A DNA stretch of 9,009 nt from Lentisphaeria bacterium (lineage in GTDB: Bacteria > Verrucomicrobiota > Lentisphaeria > JABSQK01 > UBA12247): NCBI GenBank assembly GCA_003477185.1, contig DMTJ01000184.1, forward strand, positions 1 to 9,009, read 5' to 3'. Below, one piece after another: positions 7,120-9,009 of the stretch. The translations under genes and the position numbers were made by a program. The first letter of the stretch is position 1, and each line of letters starts with the position of its first letter. The notes under the pieces are model-generated. The model did not search any database. It was not told the DNA's origin and saw nothing but the letters and a program-made list of their open reading frames with translations.

Positions 7120-8223
7120 CTAGCGATCTTCGCCAAACGTCGTCAGGTCCCACGCTTCCGTCCATGCCATCTGGAAGCCAGCTTCGGTGAAGCGGATCGG
7201 TAGCCAGACATGCCGTCCGTCGATCGCGTTCTCCGGTCGCCAAAGATCGAACATTGCGATGTAGGCATCGGCTTGCCCGGCAACTGGTAGCACAAAGGTA
7301 CTCTGCCCGCCGAACGTCTTCTCTGGGCCGAGGCCGTTCTCAGGGTTGGTGCCGACACAGGGATTATCGAGTTCTCGCCACGGACCCAGAATCGAATCGG
7401 CCACCGCGGAACGCGCCGCATTGGGTGACCAGCTGGTGCAACCCGAGGCGATCAGATAGTACTTGCCCGCTCGCTTAAAGATGGTCGGCGCTTCCATCCA
7501 GCGGAATGGGAAGTTGCGGGTGTAGGTCCCTGTGTGATCCAGGTAATCGACCGTCAGCAGGGAGATATGAAGCGTAGAGTTATGCTCAGACGAATAGATG
7601 TGGTAGGCCTTGCCGTCATCATCCACAAACAGCGTCATGTCACGTGCCATCTGGCCGCCCTCGACATGCGAGCCGAGAATGTTGAATTGCGCATGCTTGT
7701 CCGTCGGGCCGCCGGTGAACTCTTCATTCTCCTGACGGGTCCGCTCGATCGAGTCCGGATCCTGCTGCTCCGGCAAGACGTTCTCCGGCCAGTGCCCGGC
7801 ATTTGGGCGGGACGAGCTGACATAGCGAAAGGGCCCGGTTGCAGAGTCCGCAACGGCCACTCCGCTCCGCGCTGCATTGTAGCCTTGGTCGATCAGTTCG
7901 AGGTGAAACCACATTACGAACTTCCCGGTCCGGCGATTAAAAATTACCTTGGGCCGCTCGAGGACACAGCCCTTCGCAATCTCGCTGTCTGGATCCTCGG
8001 AGACTGTGAGGGCGATGTCCTCGTCCTGCCAGTTATAGAGGTCCGCAGAGGAGTAGCAGTGCACGCCCACGTGTGCGCGGTTCCCGGCGTGGCCTTCGAT
8101 CTTGTGTTCGCCGTACCAGTAGTAAACGCCGTCGTGATGGAGCACGCCGCCGCCATGGGCGTTGATATGCACGCCGTTGTGGTCCGGCCAGATCCCGTGG
8201 TTGGTGAATGAATTCCGCTTCAT
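7120..8223 (-). CDS. GH43 family enzyme, exo-beta-1,3-galactanase-like
   Basis: This 367-residue five-bladed beta-propeller glycosidase probably releases galactose or a related sugar from chain ends. The opening HINAHGGGVLHHDGVYYWYG (19-38) is characteristic of the GH43 group containing exo-beta-1,3-galactanases (subfamily 24 and relatives such as 34). Further blades show LERPKVIFN (88-96), RDMTLFVDDDGKAY (194-207), MEAPTIFK (243-250), GGQSTFV (305-311) and WRPENAIDGRHVWLPI (328-343). By spacing with characterised galactanases, Glu89 may be the acid, Asp195 the modulator, Glu244 a third carboxylate, and Gln307 the unusual residue in place of a base; this mapping is from memory. About 45 extra residues (roughly 140-190) separate blades 2 and 3. 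An in-frame TAA just upstream fixes the ATG, so there is no signal peptide and a cytoplasmic site is likely. It begins 16 bases after the end of the broken ThuA/cytochrome gene. Confidence 0.82.
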   Translation of the reverse strand: MKRNSFTNHGIWPDHNGVHINAHGGGVLHHDGVYYWYGEHKIEGHAGNRAHVGVHCYSSADLYNWQDEDIALTVSEDPDSEIAKGCVLERPKVIFNRRTGKFVMWFHLELIDQGYNAARSGVAVADSATGPFRYVSSSRPNAGHWPENVLPEQQDPDSIERTRQENEEFTGGPTDKHAQFNILGSHVEGGQMARDMTLFVDDDGKAYHIYSSEHNSTLHISLLTVDYLDHTGTYTRNFPFRWMEAPTIFKRAGKYYLIASGCTSWSPNAARSAVADSILGPWRELDNPCVGTNPENGLGPEKTFGGQSTFVLPVAGQADAYIAMFDLWRPENAIDGRHVWLPIRFTEAGFQMAWTEAWDLTTFGEDR

Positions 8224-8239
8224 AACGCCTTATTGTTCC

Positions 8240-9009
8240 TCATGGGCCTTCCTTAACGAGCGCGTCGAGTTCGTGAATACACCACAAGTTCTGGATTGTG
8301 CCCGGGGCCGCTGCTACCTTCGGCAGCTCAAGCCTCAGCCTCTGACCTGCGGCCATTGCAGTCTTGGTAGCCCAGCGCTCCTTCAGCTCTCCCTTGACCA
8401 AGTACCGTGGGCCTGCTGTGGTGCTAGATTTCAATTTCCCGGTCTTCCCGTCGCCCAGCTTGTGGGAAAATTGCTCCTCGAGCGAGGCCAAGCTGCACAT
8501 TCCAAACCTTTCGCTAACCGCGGCGCGAACGGCCTTGACTTCGCTCGCCTGACTAGATCCGCGCCGTTCTTCCAGCTGTTGCGGATATGGCTGAGCACGT
8601 CGGCGATATGGGTGTCAGGATAGGTTTTATGCGGCATCATCAGCCCGTAGTTGACGCCGTCCACCTCGCCCTGCATGCCCTTCAGAGCCAGCGCGATGAG
8701 CCGATTCTTTTCGCCAGTGAAGCGGGGGGAGCCGACCAGTGGCGCGCCGAGCCTGATCGTGCCAGCCTGCGTCCCCATCCCATCTGCGCCGTAACAGGTC
8801 GTGCAGAGGGCTTCATGGTGAGTTTCCACAGCATCGTATCGTTTCAGGTTCGCAGGGGAGAAATCTAGCAGCTCGTCGGTGAGGTCGACCGTGAACGCGC
8901 CAGTTCTGGCTACCAATTGCTGCAGTGCGAGAATGCCGTGTACCGTCGATTCGTGGGCGCAGCCGGTCGACTTCAACAGTACCAACAGCTTGCGCGGTGT
9001 CTTTGGAGT
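8240..9009 (-). pseudogene. Broken ThuA / c-type cytochrome gene, truncated by the window edge
   Basis: The first frame is open from the window edge to about 8551. It begins like a ThuA (trehalose-utilisation-like) domain: TPRKLLVLLKSTGCAHEST, then a run ending NLKRYDAV. Near 8830 it passes directly to a cytochrome c domain (ALCTTCYGADGMGTQAG, APLVGSPRFTGEKNRLI, GVNYGLMMPHKTYPDTHI, VLSHIRNSWKNGADLV). A complete ThuA domain is over 200 residues, so most of it is missing. The heme motif is CTTCY, not CxxCH (TAC at 8791-8793), so normal heme attachment is lost. At 8549-8550 the frame breaks: after GADLV the family-like continuation ASEVKAVRAAVSER is in another frame, consistent with a one-base loss. 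That frame runs to a TGA at 8240-8242 and includes ERWATKTAMAAGQRLRLELP, like a carbohydrate-binding or discoidin-type tail. Intact relatives in Verrucomicrobia and Planctomycetes are large multidomain proteins. Whether the upstream part is intact cannot be seen. Confidence 0.78.

Noticed and set aside
7534..8211. Plus-strand open frame of 225 codons opposite GH43
   Set aside because: It mirrors the GH43 codons on the other strand and has no motif or supporting start context; GH43 conservation explains the open frame.
8240..8500. Independent small gene before GH43
   Set aside because: Its frame continues upstream of the internal ATG as ASEVKAVRAAVSER, which completes the cytochrome domain across a one-base frameshift, so it is the tail of the broken gene.

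Overview
The window looks like a piece of a carbohydrate-utilisation region from a bacterium of the Planctomycetes-Verrucomicrobia group. The evidence is a XylR-type regulator (LacI-like sensor fused to an AraC-type DNA-binding domain), a remnant of a ThuA/c-type-cytochrome protein typical of that group, a lipoprotein glycosidase, and GC-rich coding sequence throughout. The taxonomic call is inference from family types, since the window holds no rRNA or marker gene.

Layout: bases 1-211 are non-coding and carry inverted repeats upstream of the regulator (212-1351, plus strand). A plus-strand hairpin terminator follows. Everything else reads on the minus strand and converges on the regulator. 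In transcription order this strand holds a broken ThuA/cytochrome c gene running in from the right edge (9009-8240), an intact GH43 enzyme (8223-7120), a decayed GH36-type alpha-galactosidase (about 7022-6614, with possible tail material to 6179), a promoter/operator region, an intact GH2 beta-galactosidase (5932-3524) and, 13 bases later, an intact GH86-like beta-agarase/porphyranase lipoprotein (3510-1576).

The three intact enzymes and the alpha-galactosidase remnant all belong to families that act on galactose-containing polymers. A working model is a galactan-use locus. The surface lipoprotein GH86 would cut an agar- or porphyran-like chain into oligosaccharides. The GH2 and GH43 enzymes have no visible signal peptide and stops just upstream of their starts, so they would finish the job in the cytoplasm. 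The regulator would sense a liberated sugar. A 9-base sequence (TACCGGTGT) within inverted repeats occurs both upstream of the regulator and upstream of GH2, and is a candidate shared operator.

The notable feature is mosaic decay. Two genes flanking GH43 are clearly dead: one has four in-frame stops plus a frameshift, the other an apparent internal deletion, a lost heme histidine and a frameshift. The genes around them remain full length.
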